This document shows, piece by piece, positions 20,184-29,518 of a DNA stretch of 33,828 nucleotides. Numbering within the stretch: position 1 is the first letter of the stretch; every line of letters begins with the position of its first letter. The notes below the pieces were generated by a model. It had not been told where the DNA came from. It searched no databases and saw only the letters and a list, made by a program, of their open reading frames with translations. A program made the translations under genes and the position numbers. Origin of the DNA: Comamonadaceae bacterium (GTDB lineage Bacteria; Pseudomonadota; Gammaproteobacteria; Burkholderiales; Burkholderiaceae_C); contig CANFMK010000007.1 of assembly GCA_947448325.1 (NCBI GenBank), positions 1-33,828 on the forward strand. The letters run 5' to 3'.

Positions 20184-21725
20184 ATGACCGATTCCATGCC
20201 CATCGCCCGCAACGCGCAGACCGAATGCGCCCTGCTCGCCCGCCTGGCCAACCGACATGGTTTGATCACCGGGGCCACCGGCACGGGCAAAACCGTCACC
20301 TTGCAGAAATTGGCCGAAAGTTTTTCGAATATCGGGGTGCCCGTCTTCATGGCGGACGTGAAGGGTGATTTGAGTGGCATCAGCCAGAGCGGCCACATCG
20401 GCGACAAATTGGCTGCGGCCTTGGCCAGCCGGGGTATCGAACTCCCCCAATCCCAGGCTTGCCCCACCACCTTGTGGGACGTGTTTGGCGAACAAGGCCA
20501 CCCGGTGCGCGCCACCATCAGCGACATGGGGCCTTTGTTGCTGACCCGCATGCTGAACTTGAACGACACCCAAGCGGGAGTCCTCAGCTTGGTGTTCAAA
20601 ATTGCCGACGACAACGGTCTGCTGCTCCTGGACATGAAGGACCTGCGCAGCATGCTGTCTTATGTCGGCGAAAACGCCAAACAATTCACCACCGACTACG
20701 GCAACATCAGCGCCGCCAGCATTGGCGCCATCCAGCGCGCTTTGCTGCAAATCGAAGAACAAGGGGGAGATCAGTTCTGCGGCGAGCCCATGCTCAACAT
20801 CCAGGACTTCATGCAAACGGTGGGCAACCAAGGCGTGATCAATGTCTTGGCCGCCGACAAATTGCTCAACTCACCCCGTCTGTACGCCACCTTCTTGCTG
20901 TGGATGCTTTCAGAACTTTTTGAACAATTGCCCGAAATTGGCGACCCCGACAAACCCAAACTGGTGTTTTTCTTTGACGAAGCCCATTTGCTGTTCAACG
21001 AGGCGCCCAAGGCACTGGTGGACCGGATCGAACTGGTGGTGCGACTGGTGCGTTCCAAAGGCGTGGGGGTGTATTTCGTCACTCAAAATCCTTTAGACAT
21101 CCCAGACAACGTGCTGGGCCAATTGGGTAATCGGGTGCAACATGCGCTGCGGGCTTTCACACCGCGCGACCAAAAAGCGGTCAAGGCGACAGCGCAAACC
21201 ATGCGCCCCAAGGCGGGTCTGGACATCGAAGCGGCCATCACCGATTTGGCCGTCGGCGAGGCCTTGGTCAGCTTTCTGGACGACAAAGGCCGTCCCAGCG
21301 AGACGGAACGGGTCTTTGTCATCCCTCCGGGCAGCCAAATTGGCCCCATCACGGCAGACCAACGCAAAGCCTTGCGCGACAACTCGCTGGTGGCTGGTGT
21401 GTATGAACAGCTGCTGGACCGCGAGTCTGCCTACGAGGTCCTCAAGGCCAAAGGGGCCAGTTTGAGCACTGCTGCCGCCAATGCTGCGGGCATGGCCTCC
21501 ACCGCGGGCAACGGTGCCACAAGCCAAGACGGCAACGCTGGGGGCCTGATGGGCAGCATGTCCAATTTGCTGTTTGGCACCGAAGGGCCACGCGGAGGTC
21601 ACCGTGACGGCATTGCGCAGTTGGTGGTCAAAAGCGCTGTGCGCACAGTGGGCTCGTCGATTGGCCGGGAAATTGTGCGCGGCGTGCTGGGCTCCTTGCT
21701 GGGCGGTGGCGGTCGGCGGCGCTGA
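20184..21725 (+). CDS. HerA-like P-loop ATPase, DUF853 (YjgR-like) family
   Basis: [68 protein letters not shown] (Walker A GATGTGKT) and [74 protein letters not shown]. Gly-rich C-terminus. Confidence 0.9.
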   Translation: MTDSMPIARNAQTECALLARLANRHGLITGATGTGKTVTLQKLAESFSNIGVPVFMADVKGDLSGISQSGHIGDKLAAALASRGIELPQSQACPTTLWDVFGEQGHPVRATISDMGPLLLTRMLNLNDTQAGVLSLVFKIADDNGLLLLDMKDLRSMLSYVGENAKQFTTDYGNISAASIGAIQRALLQIEEQGGDQFCGEPMLNIQDFMQTVGNQGVINVLAADKLLNSPRLYATFLLWMLSELFEQLPEIGDPDKPKLVFFFDEAHLLFNEAPKALVDRIELVVRLVRSKGVGVYFVTQNPLDIPDNVLGQLGNRVQHALRAFTPRDQKAVKATAQTMRPKAGLDIEAAITDLAVGEALVSFLDDKGRPSETERVFVIPPGSQIGPITADQRKALRDNSLVAGVYEQLLDRESAYEVLKAKGASLSTAAANAAGMASTAGNGATSQDGNAGGLMGSMSNLLFGTEGPRGGHRDGIAQLVVKSAVRTVGSSIGREIVRGVLGSLLGGGGRRR

Positions 21726-21762
21726 ACGTTCGGGATCTGAATACGCTTGCCCTGTAGGCGAA

Positions 21763-21796
21763 AAAAAACCGCCTCGGTCCTCTGAGGCGGTTTTTT
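21763..21796. terminator. Bidirectional intrinsic terminator between convergent HerA-like gene and clpA
   Basis: Perfect inverted repeat AAAAAACCGCCTC-GGTCCTCT-GAGGCGGTTTTTT. A-tract and T-tract flank the stem on both sides. Confidence 0.93.
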
Positions 21797-21810
21797 GAGC
21801 GCTGAAAGCT

Positions 21811-24135
21811 TCAGGCTTCAGCCGGTTCGGTAGGCTCCGACTTCACCGATTTGCCCTCTTTCTTGGGCAAGGGTGTGATGTCCAGCAACACCTCGTCTTT
21901 GTCGTCAATGTCCACACTCAAGCGTCCACCATCGATCAATCGGCCAAACAGCAACTCGTCGGCCAAGGCCTTGCGAATCGTGTCCTGAATCAAACGCTGC
22001 ATAGGTCGTGCACCCATGAGCGGATCAAAGCCCTTCTTGGCCAAGAACTTGCGCAAGTTGTCGCTGAAAGTGACATCGACTTTCTTCTCGGTGAGCTGGG
22101 TTTCCAGCTGCAACAAGAATTTATCAACCACCCGCATGATGACGTTTTCGTCCAAGGCCTTGAAGCTGACCATCGAATCCAAACGGTTGCGGAACTCGGG
22201 CGTGAACAGGCGTTTGATATCGCCCATCTCGTCGCCCGCAGCGCGCGGATTGGTGAATCCGATGGTGGCTTTGTTCATGGTCTCGGCACCCGCGTTGGTG
22301 GTCATGATGATGATCACATTGCGGAAGTCGGCCTTGCGTCCGTTGTTGTCGGTCAAAGTGCCGTGGTCCATCACCTGCAACAACACGTTGTAGATATCAG
22401 GGTGGGCTTTTTCGATCTCGTCCAGCAACAACACGCAATGGGGCTTCTTGGTCACGGCCTCGGTCAGCAAGCCACCTTGGTCAAAACCCACGTAACCCGG
22501 AGGCGCTCCGATCAAACGGCTGACTGCATGGCGCTCCATGTACTCGGACATGTCAAAGCGGATCAGGTCGATGCCCAAAATGTAGGCCAACTGCTTGGCC
22601 GCTTCGGTTTTGCCCACGCCTGTGGGGCCTGAGAACAAGAAAGAGCCAATGGGCTTGTCGGTTTTGCCCAGGCCTGAGCGCGCCATCTTGACGGCAGACG
22701 CCAACACTTCAAGCGCCTTGTCTTGGCCAAACACCACGCTCTTCAAGTCGCGCTCGATCGTTTGCAACTTGCTGCGGTCGTCGTTGGACACATTGGCCGG
22801 CGGAATGCGCGCGATTTTGGCCACGATGTCTTCGATCTCGGCTTTGCCAATCGTCTTTTTACGCTTGGAGGCCACCATGATGCGCTGGGCTGCGCCGGCT
22901 TCGTCAATCACGTCGATGGCCTTGTCAGGCAAGTGACGGTCGTTGATGAACTTGGCCGACAACTCGGCGGCGGCCTGCAGCGCTGCGGCAGCGTACTTGA
23001 CGTTGTGGTGCTCTTCAAAACGGGATTTGAGACCTTTCAAAATGTCCACCGTTTCGGCCACGGTCGGCTCGACCACGTCGACCTTTTGGAAGCGACGCGA
23101 CAAGGCGGCGTCTTTTTCAAAAATGCCGCGGTATTCGGTGAAAGTCGTCGCGCCAATGCACTTGAGCTGACCACTGGACAGCGCTGGTTTGAGCAAATTG
23201 GACGCATCCAGGGTGCCGCCCGAGGCCGCACCGGCCCCAATCAGGGTGTGGATTTCATCGATGAACAAAATGCCGTTGGGCTTGTCTTTCAAGGCCTTGA
23301 GCACGCCTTTCAAGCGTTGCTCGAAATCACCGCGGTATTTGGTCCCCGCCAACAAAGCGCCCATGTCCAGCGAATAAACGTTGGCCTCGGCCAAAATTTC
23401 AGGCACGGTGCCTTGAGTGATGCGCCAGGCCAATCCCTCGGCAATCGCGGTCTTGCCCACGCCGGCCTCACCGACCAACAAGGGGTTGTTTTTGCGGCGA
23501 CGGCACAAAATTTGAATCGTGCGCTCCACTTCGTATTCGCGACCGATCAAAGGATCGATCTTGCCTTCTTTGGCGGCTTGATTCAGGTTTTGGGTGTATT
23601 GCTCCAGGGGCGAGGCTTTTTCATTGCGTTCCCCACCACCCTGCTCTTCGGACTCAGAGTTCGACGACGCTTCAGGCTTGGCCACTTCAGGCGGATCGCT
23701 CTTGCGAATGCCATGGGCTATGAAATTGACCACGTCCAGTCGGGTGATGCCTTGCTGATGCAGGTAATACACCGCATGCGAGTCTTTTTCGCCAAAAATG
23801 GCCACCAACACATTGGCGCCGGTGACCTCTTTTTTGCCATTGCCGGTGGATTGCACATGCATGATGGCACGTTGGATCACCCGCTGAAAGCCCAGTGTCG
23901 GTTGGGTATCGACCTCTTCGCTGCCCGCCACTTGGGGGGTGTTGTCTTTGATAAAGCCGGCCAGGGCTGTGCGTAAATCGTCAATATTGGCAGAGCAGGC
24001 ACGCAAAACTTCGGCGGCGCTCGGGTTGTCGAGCAGGGCCAGCAACAAATGCTCCACCGTGATGAACTCGTGGCGCTGTTGGCGCGCCTCAACAAAGGCC
24101 ATGTGCAAGCTGACTTCCAGTTCTTGGGCAATCAT
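21811..24135 (-). CDS. clpA: ATP-dependent Clp protease ATP-binding subunit ClpA
   Basis: [114 protein letters not shown]. Two AAA+ modules; clpS is upstream. Confidence 0.97.
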   Translation of the reverse strand: MIAQELEVSLHMAFVEARQQRHEFITVEHLLLALLDNPSAAEVLRACSANIDDLRTALAGFIKDNTPQVAGSEEVDTQPTLGFQRVIQRAIMHVQSTGNGKKEVTGANVLVAIFGEKDSHAVYYLHQQGITRLDVVNFIAHGIRKSDPPEVAKPEASSNSESEEQGGGERNEKASPLEQYTQNLNQAAKEGKIDPLIGREYEVERTIQILCRRRKNNPLLVGEAGVGKTAIAEGLAWRITQGTVPEILAEANVYSLDMGALLAGTKYRGDFEQRLKGVLKALKDKPNGILFIDEIHTLIGAGAASGGTLDASNLLKPALSSGQLKCIGATTFTEYRGIFEKDAALSRRFQKVDVVEPTVAETVDILKGLKSRFEEHHNVKYAAAALQAAAELSAKFINDRHLPDKAIDVIDEAGAAQRIMVASKRKKTIGKAEIEDIVAKIARIPPANVSNDDRSKLQTIERDLKSVVFGQDKALEVLASAVKMARSGLGKTDKPIGSFLFSGPTGVGKTEAAKQLAYILGIDLIRFDMSEYMERHAVSRLIGAPPGYVGFDQGGLLTEAVTKKPHCVLLLDEIEKAHPDIYNVLLQVMDHGTLTDNNGRKADFRNVIIIMTTNAGAETMNKATIGFTNPRAAGDEMGDIKRLFTPEFRNRLDSMVSFKALDENVIMRVVDKFLLQLETQLTEKKVDVTFSDNLRKFLAKKGFDPLMGARPMQRLIQDTIRKALADELLFGRLIDGGRLSVDIDDKDEVLLDITPLPKKEGKSVKSEPTEPAEA

Positions 24136-24192
24136 GTGATTTCCTTAAGCCTTTTAAATAATGGTTGGTGGGTATTTGGGGACATTGAGCAC

Positions 24193-24552
24193 TTATTCAA
24201 CAGGCTCACTGACGCATTGCAAAGGATGACCGGCCTGACGGGCGGCGTCCAGCACTTGATCGACCTTGGTGGCAGCAACATCGCGCGAGTAAACACCGCA
24301 CACCGCTTTGCCGTCCAAGTGAATCTTGAGCATGATTTGGGTGGCAGACTCCCGGTCTTTGCTGAAAAACTCCTGAATCACCAAGACCACGAACTCCATG
24401 GGCGTGAAGTCGTCATTGAGCATGAGGACTTGGTGCATTTGCGGCGGTTTGATTTTGTCGGTGATGCGGTCCAGGACCAACGCATCGCCGTTATCAGCTG
24501 AGCGGCTGGGTTGCGGGGGTATCGCGGGTGAAACAGGTTTTCGGGTTGCCAT
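24193..24552 (-). CDS. clpS: ATP-dependent Clp protease adaptor ClpS
   Basis: [78 protein letters not shown]. It lies immediately upstream of clpA. Confidence 0.95.
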   Translation of the reverse strand: MATRKPVSPAIPPQPSRSADNGDALVLDRITDKIKPPQMHQVLMLNDDFTPMEFVVLVIQEFFSKDRESATQIMLKIHLDGKAVCGVYSRDVAATKVDQVLDAARQAGHPLQCVSEPVE

Positions 24553-24738
24553 GAATTTCATTCTATCGAGCTTGGAGGGCATCTGACGGGCTACACCACC
24601 ATGACCTTGCGAAAAATGCCCTAAAAAATCCAACCATGTCCCCTAAGGCACCCACTTCTGTGGGAATGGGAAAAGTGCGAATTGACAATTTCCCCCAGAC
24701 CAGATCACACTGAACTGACAAAAAAGCCGGAGACAAAC

Positions 24739-24990
24739 ATGGCAACAGGAAAAGTCAAGTGGTTCAACGACGCCAAAGGGTTTGGTTTCATCGAGCCCGA
24801 CGATGGCGGGGCAGACGTTTTTGCCCACTTTTCGGCCATCGCCATGGAGGGCTACAAAAGCCTGAAAGAAGGCGCACAGGTGACTTTTGAGGTCACACAA
24901 GGCCCCAAAGGCTTGACGGCCCTGAACATCCTGGCCCAGGGGGGCGCCCCAACGCCACCGTCCCCATCGAACGGGAACGATCACAATTGA
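24739..24990 (+). CDS. Cold-shock domain protein (CspA family) with short Pro-rich C-terminal tail
   Basis: [64 protein letters not shown] has RNP1 (KGFGFI) and RNP2 (DVFAHF). It is divergent from clpS. Confidence 0.95.
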   Translation: MATGKVKWFNDAKGFGFIEPDDGGADVFAHFSAIAMEGYKSLKEGAQVTFEVTQGPKGLTALNILAQGGAPTPPSPSNGNDHN

Positions 24991-25186
24991 CCGTTCACAA
25001 TTGAGCCCTCATCAGGTGGCCCAATCCCGCGCAGCTCAGTTGTGACTCCAATTTTGTGAAAATCGGATGGTTTTTCTGGCCTTGCGCCAGGTCTTGAACT
25101 TGGGACAACTCAGCTTGTTGGCAGTTGGAGCAGTCCAACCGGGCCCGTTTACACTTCGAACCTGTTCATACCGTGCTGTATCTTGT

Positions 25187-25657
25187 ATGTTGTCATTTGC
25201 CCCTGCGCTGCGTTTAGCCCCCCTTCTTGCAGGACTGCTGCTGGTTTGTCTGCCGTTGGGCAGTCTTGCCCAGGGCGAGCCTCAAACCCGTTTGGCGCGC
25301 ATCAAAGTGGGTGCGGGCATGCATTTGATTGACACGCAATTGGCGCAAACACCCGAGCAGCGCCAAATCGGCCTGATGTGGCGCAAAGACTTGCCGCAAA
25401 ACGAAGGCATGTTGTTCATTTTTGAGCAGCCCTCGGTGCAGTGCTTTTGGATGCGCAACACCCTCACAGCGCTGACAGCCGCTTTTGTGGACGAGGACGG
25501 CACGATTGTGAATTTAGAGGACATGAAGCCGCAAACCGACGATTCGCACTGCTCTGCAAAACCCGTGCGCTTTGTGCTGGAAATGAACCAGGGCTGGTTC
25601 AAAAAACGCGGAATTCAGGCCGGTTTCAAATTGACAGGGCCCACTTTCAAGCCCTGA
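25187..25657 (+). CDS. DUF192 family exported protein
   Basis: Signal peptide MLSFAPALRLAPLLAGLLLVCLPLGSLAQG, then IDTQLAQTPEQRQIGLMWRKDLPQNEGMLFIFEQPSVQCFWMRNTLTALTAAFVDEDGTIVNLEDMKP, the DUF192 core. Confidence 0.85.
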   Translation: MLSFAPALRLAPLLAGLLLVCLPLGSLAQGEPQTRLARIKVGAGMHLIDTQLAQTPEQRQIGLMWRKDLPQNEGMLFIFEQPSVQCFWMRNTLTALTAAFVDEDGTIVNLEDMKPQTDDSHCSAKPVRFVLEMNQGWFKKRGIQAGFKLTGPTFKP

Positions 25658-25677
25658 GGTGTGTGTAGAGGCTGCGC

Positions 25678-26013
25678 TCACACCCCCCACACCACATCGG
25701 CCTTGGCCGCGCAACTGCGGCGCAGCATATCCAGCAAGGGTTGCGCTCTGCGTTTCAGGCTGACAGCCTCAGAAGTGACCGTCCCCGTATCCTCCGAGCC
25801 TTCTTCGGCTTGGCGCTGAGCCCGTAAATCGGCCATACGGGCCTCGTCCTGCGCAATCGCCGCTTCCAAGGCGGCAATCACCTGGGGTTGTTGATCCACC
25901 GTGAAAATCCCCTTGGGCGAGGCATCCGAGCCCATCAACTTCAGCAAACGCTGGGCATCGGGGCCCAACATGATCAAGTCGCTGGTGGCCTTGGATTTGA
26001 ATTTGTACAACAT
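25678..26013 (-). CDS. DUF1840 family protein
   Basis: MLYKFKSKATSDLIMLGPDAQRLLKLMGSDASPKGIFTVDQQPQVIAALEAAI...RRAQPLLDMLRRSCAAKADVVWGV resembles the short conserved DUF1840 family by recollection; no search was run. Confidence 0.75.
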   Translation of the reverse strand: MLYKFKSKATSDLIMLGPDAQRLLKLMGSDASPKGIFTVDQQPQVIAALEAAIAQDEARMADLRAQRQAEEGSEDTGTVTSEAVSLKRRAQPLLDMLRRSCAAKADVVWGV

Positions 26014-26078
26014 GGAAAGCCCCAAAAAAAAGTGAACTCAAGCGCACAGGATACGCCTGATTTCACTCCTGCAGAGGC

Positions 26079-26945
26079 TTAAAACGCCAGTGTTTGACCT
26101 TCGGTCATGGGCACGATCTGGCTTTTGCTGCCCTTCATGGCTTCCACAAACTCAGCCAAAGTGCCTTTGGCCAGTGGGTTGGAGTTGTAGTGAATCGGCA
26201 TCACCATCTTGGCGGGCACCCAATTTTTGATCGCATAGGCTGCGTCTTCAGGGTCCATGGTGAAGTTGCCACCGATCGGGATCATCACCAGGTCGGGCTT
26301 GTAACGGTCGAAAATGAACTTCATGTCGCCAAACAAGCCGGTATCGCCCATGTGCCATATCTTGAAGCCGTTCTCCATTTCGATGATGTAACCCACGGCT
26401 TCGCCAGCAGGGTGGGACTCGGGTTTGCCGCTGGCCGGGTTGTTGAACACGATCAGGGAAGAGTGCTCTGCGGCCACGGCCGTCACCTTGATGCCGGGAT
26501 AGGGTTTGACATTGCCGGTTTTGTTGAAGCGATGACCCAAATTGGCGGGCAACAAACCCAGGGTGATCAAAGGGGTGACCATGTCCGCTGGGCCATACAA
26601 AATCGCATTGTTCATCTTGGCCAACACAGGCGCATCACCCAAATGATCGACGTGGGCGTGGGTCACCAGCAGCATGTCCACCTTGCCCACGGCCGATAAA
26701 TCGGCTTTGAACGCGGCTGGCGCTTTGGGGCCCCCGGTGATCCAAGGGTCGATGACGATGGTTTTACCGCCCGGTGTTTGAATCTTAAAGCCGGCCTGCC
26801 CCAGCCAAAGCAACTCGGTTTTGCCCGAAGCCACTGCGGGTTTATCGGCCTGTGCAAGCGCAGTGGTGCTGACGCCGCCCATCAAAGTCAAAGCGGTCGC
26901 CACCAGCGTGCTGCACAGCGAATTTTTCAAAAATTGGAATTTCAT
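26079..26945 (-). CDS. Exported metallo-beta-lactamase-fold metal-dependent hydrolase (UPF0173-like)
   Basis: N-terminal signal peptide (MKFQFLKNSLCSTLVATALTLMGGVSTTALAQA), then ELLWLGQAGFKIQTPGGKTIVIDPWITGG, VTHAHVDHLGDAPVLAK (HxHxDH), IWHMGDTGLFGDM, IPIGGNFTMDPEDAAYAI, MPIHYNS. Confidence 0.87.
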   Translation of the reverse strand: MKFQFLKNSLCSTLVATALTLMGGVSTTALAQADKPAVASGKTELLWLGQAGFKIQTPGGKTIVIDPWITGGPKAPAAFKADLSAVGKVDMLLVTHAHVDHLGDAPVLAKMNNAILYGPADMVTPLITLGLLPANLGHRFNKTGNVKPYPGIKVTAVAAEHSSLIVFNNPASGKPESHPAGEAVGYIIEMENGFKIWHMGDTGLFGDMKFIFDRYKPDLVMIPIGGNFTMDPEDAAYAIKNWVPAKMVMPIHYNSNPLAKGTLAEFVEAMKGSKSQIVPMTEGQTLAF

Positions 26946-27111
26946 AAAGGTTTCCTAGGGTGCAGAGGTCCCCAGAGGCACTCTGTCAGGCTCATGCTAG
27001 GCGGCTTAGGAAATAATGGCATCCGGGTTTCTCTGTAGCCCATGTCGCCACAGTGGCTGGGTCTGCTGCGTAAAGCCTGCGAAACTGTCGACAAAGCCAC
27101 ATGGAGATGCC

Positions 27112-27954
27112 TTGACCTGTTCCTTACAAATCCGCCGCTCCCAGAGCCTGCCTCGGGCTTTTCGCACCGCTTGGGCCGTTCTTGTTTGGGGCTTTTTTTC
27201 AACTTTTTCTCACGCGCAGTCCATGAACACCCTCGCACCACAATTTGCCCCCAACGGTACGCTGCGGGCCTCGATCAACTTGGGCAACCCCATCCTGGCC
27301 CAAAAAGACAGCGCCGGTCAGCCCGTGGGGGTGTCGATCGACCTGGCCACCGAATTGGCCCGGCGCTTGGGCGTGGGTTTGTCCCTGGTGGTCTTTGATG
27401 CCGCCGGCAAATCGGTCGATGCGGTGACGAATGAACAAGCGGATGTAGGTTTTTTTGCGGTAGACCCGGTGCGCGGCAAAGGCATTGCCTTCACCGCCCC
27501 CTATGTCTTGATCGAAGGCAGTTACTTGGTGAGGCAAGATTCACCACTACAGCGCAATGAAGAGGTTGATCGCCCCGGCGTGCGTGTGGCAGTGGGCAAA
27601 GGCAGCGCTTACGACCTGTTTCTGACCCGCGAAATCAAGCAAGCCCAGTTGCACCGTGCCCCAACCTCTCCGACCACAGTCGACTTCTTTTTAAGTGAGC
27701 AACTGGATGTGGCCGCAGGCGTCAAGCAACAACTGCAAATGGACGCGGCCCGTTTGCCCCAGCTGCGTTTGCTGCCGGGCCGTTTCATGGTGATTGAACA
27801 AGCCATGGGCTTGCCCAAAGGCCGAAGCTCTGAAGCACAAGCTTATTTGCGCCAATTTGTCGAAGACATGAAAGCTTCGGGTTTTGTGGCCGACGCCTTG
27901 AAAAAACATAAGATCGAAGGCGCCTCGATTGCGCCACCCCAAACGGTCAGATGA
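27112..27954 (+). CDS. Periplasmic solute-binding protein, SBP_bac_3 (amino-acid ABC-type) family
   Basis: TTG start preceded by GGAG (27103-27106). Signal peptide (RTAWAVLVWGFFSTFSHAQS), then GTLRASINLGNPILAQKDSAGQPVGVSIDLATELARRLGVGLSLVVFDAAGKSVDAVTNEQADVGFFAVDPVRGKGIAFTAPYVLIEGSYLV. Start position is inferred; 27223 ATG is an alternative. Confidence 0.82.
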   Translation: MTCSLQIRRSQSLPRAFRTAWAVLVWGFFSTFSHAQSMNTLAPQFAPNGTLRASINLGNPILAQKDSAGQPVGVSIDLATELARRLGVGLSLVVFDAAGKSVDAVTNEQADVGFFAVDPVRGKGIAFTAPYVLIEGSYLVRQDSPLQRNEEVDRPGVRVAVGKGSAYDLFLTREIKQAQLHRAPTSPTTVDFFLSEQLDVAAGVKQQLQMDAARLPQLRLLPGRFMVIEQAMGLPKGRSSEAQAYLRQFVEDMKASGFVADALKKHKIEGASIAPPQTVR

Positions 27955-27997
27955 GCATCAAGCCTGCCAGAAAACCGCCATTGTCTGCCGATCCGCT

Positions 27998-29290
27998 TTA
28001 AATGCTGTAGGCCAAGCCAGCGGCCACACCGCCAAACAAGTCGCCGGTCACCAACTCGGCCTGCGCAAAAGCCTGGCGCAAAGCCAGCTGCAGGGGTTGC
28101 AGCGCCGACGAGCCCCCCGTCAGGTAAATGGCATCGATCTGCGAGGGCTTGAGACCTGCTTGTTGCACGCAACCCTGCGCACAAGCCACCACCTGCGCCA
28201 ACAACAGGTGCAAGTGCTCAGCCAATGCGCTGGACGTCATTTCGGCAGACAAGCCCAGCGCCACCAAGCTCAAGTCCATGTGTTGAAGCGGTGCACCGTT
28301 CGAACAGGCAATCTTGGCCTGCTCCACACTGTGTGCCAAACCATGGCCGAGTTGCTCGCGCAGCACTTTCATCAAGCGATCATGCAAACTTGCGTCGGTG
28401 AAGTTGACGCGCAAAGCCTGTGCATCGCGTATCGCTTTGGGGCTTTGCTGCCAATGAATCAAATGCCAGGTGCTCAAATCGATGAAGGGGCGACTCGGTA
28501 CCTCGCGGCCATCCGGTCCGGTATTTTTGTAGCCCAGCAATGGCATCAGCTGCGCCAAGCTCAGTTGTTTATCAAAGTCAGTGCCGCCAATGTGCACCCC
28601 CGAGGTGGCCAAAATGTCAGACTGCCGATCCGCTTGCATGACCCGCTCTGGCCCCAATCGCACCACGGTAAAGTCCGAGGTGCCGCCACCAATGTCGACC
28701 ACCAGCACGGTGCGCTCGTGTTGCAAACGCCGCTCGTAATCCAAAGCCGCCGCGATCGGCTCGAGTTGAAAAGAGATGTCTTCAAAGCCCAAGGGCTCGG
28801 CCACTTGGCGCAGCATTCGCTGTGCCAAATCGTCACGCTCTGGGTCGTCGTCGACAAAATGCACCGGTCGGCCTAAGACCAAGCGCCGTGGCAACCCACC
28901 CAACTGCGCACCCGCGCGGAGCACCAATTCGCGCAAAAACAGGCCAATGATGTCCTGAAAACTGACCGATGTGTGGTTGATGCTGGTGCGTTCCAACAGT
29001 AAGGGACTTCCCAAGAGGCTTTTGAGCGAGCGCATCAATCGACCCTCATGCCCAGCCAGATAAAGGGCCAGCGCCTCGCGGCCGAAATGGGTGCGCTGGG
29101 TCTCGGCATCGAAAAACAAAGCCGTGGGCAAGGTGTTGGCTTCGCCTTCCAAAGCGATCAAGCGTGAAGACTCAGTGCCGTCCGCCCACGAGACAGCGGA
29201 GTTGGACGTGCCGAAATCGATCCCCAAGGTGCCAGGAATCGCCGAAAAAGAAAGGTCTGAGTGCAAAGTGGGCCCGCGAGAGTGCTTCAT
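27998..29290 (-). CDS. yegD: Hsp70-family chaperone, YegD-like
   Basis: GTLGIDFGTSNSAVSW, LGRPVHFVDDDPERDDLAQRMLRQVAEPLGFEDISFQLEPIAAALDYERRL, VLVVDIGGGTSDFTVVRL, IYLTGGSSALQPLQLALRQAFAQAELVTGDLFGGVAAGLA. It lacks the DnaK substrate-binding domain. Confidence 0.88.
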   Translation of the reverse strand: MKHSRGPTLHSDLSFSAIPGTLGIDFGTSNSAVSWADGTESSRLIALEGEANTLPTALFFDAETQRTHFGREALALYLAGHEGRLMRSLKSLLGSPLLLERTSINHTSVSFQDIIGLFLRELVLRAGAQLGGLPRRLVLGRPVHFVDDDPERDDLAQRMLRQVAEPLGFEDISFQLEPIAAALDYERRLQHERTVLVVDIGGGTSDFTVVRLGPERVMQADRQSDILATSGVHIGGTDFDKQLSLAQLMPLLGYKNTGPDGREVPSRPFIDLSTWHLIHWQQSPKAIRDAQALRVNFTDASLHDRLMKVLREQLGHGLAHSVEQAKIACSNGAPLQHMDLSLVALGLSAEMTSSALAEHLHLLLAQVVACAQGCVQQAGLKPSQIDAIYLTGGSSALQPLQLALRQAFAQAELVTGDLFGGVAAGLAYSI

Positions 29291-29377
29291 TCTGCAAACT
29301 GCATCACCCGAGGCGACGCCCAGTGGGCAGAAGGCGGCGATTGTGTCACAGCCATGCTCGTGGCAGTGCAAGGCGCT

Positions 29378-29386
29378 TGCTATACT
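29378..29386 (+). promoter_or_regulatory. Candidate extended -10 promoter (TGCTATACT) upstream of the RND operon
   Basis: TGC-TATACT matches the TGn-TATAAT extended -10 pattern about 130 nt before the adaptor ATG. The -35 match is poor. Confidence 0.35.
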
Positions 29387-29518
29387 GAAATCAAGCCCGA
29401 GCGGACGCCAAACTTGCGCTGGCAAGCGTGTGAACCCACACCACCGCCATTCGCGGCTTGCACAACGGCCTGCGCCCTTGTCCCCGTATTTTTGAACCTC
29501 TCGATTGAAAGCTCCTGC

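Noticed and set aside
22723-23976. 417-aa plus-strand ORF antisense to clpA
   Set aside because: Mirror frame of strongly conserved ClpA coding sequence, no motifs, no plausible ribosome site. Treated as spurious.
24682-24710. TTGACA upstream of the cold-shock gene as a sigma70 promoter
   Set aside because: The -35 hexamer is perfect but the sequence at 17-nt spacing (TCACAC) is a poor -10, so I did not list it as a supported promoter.
27929-28876. 315-aa plus-strand ORF antisense to the YegD-like gene
   Set aside because: Opposite a clear Hsp70 family gene, with no domain signature.
29354-29518. In-frame upstream extension of the RND adaptor as a Cys-rich leader peptide (attenuation)
   Set aside because: It is just the open frame upstream of the lipoprotein-like start; no terminator/antiterminator pair is visible and the extension would disrupt the signal peptide.
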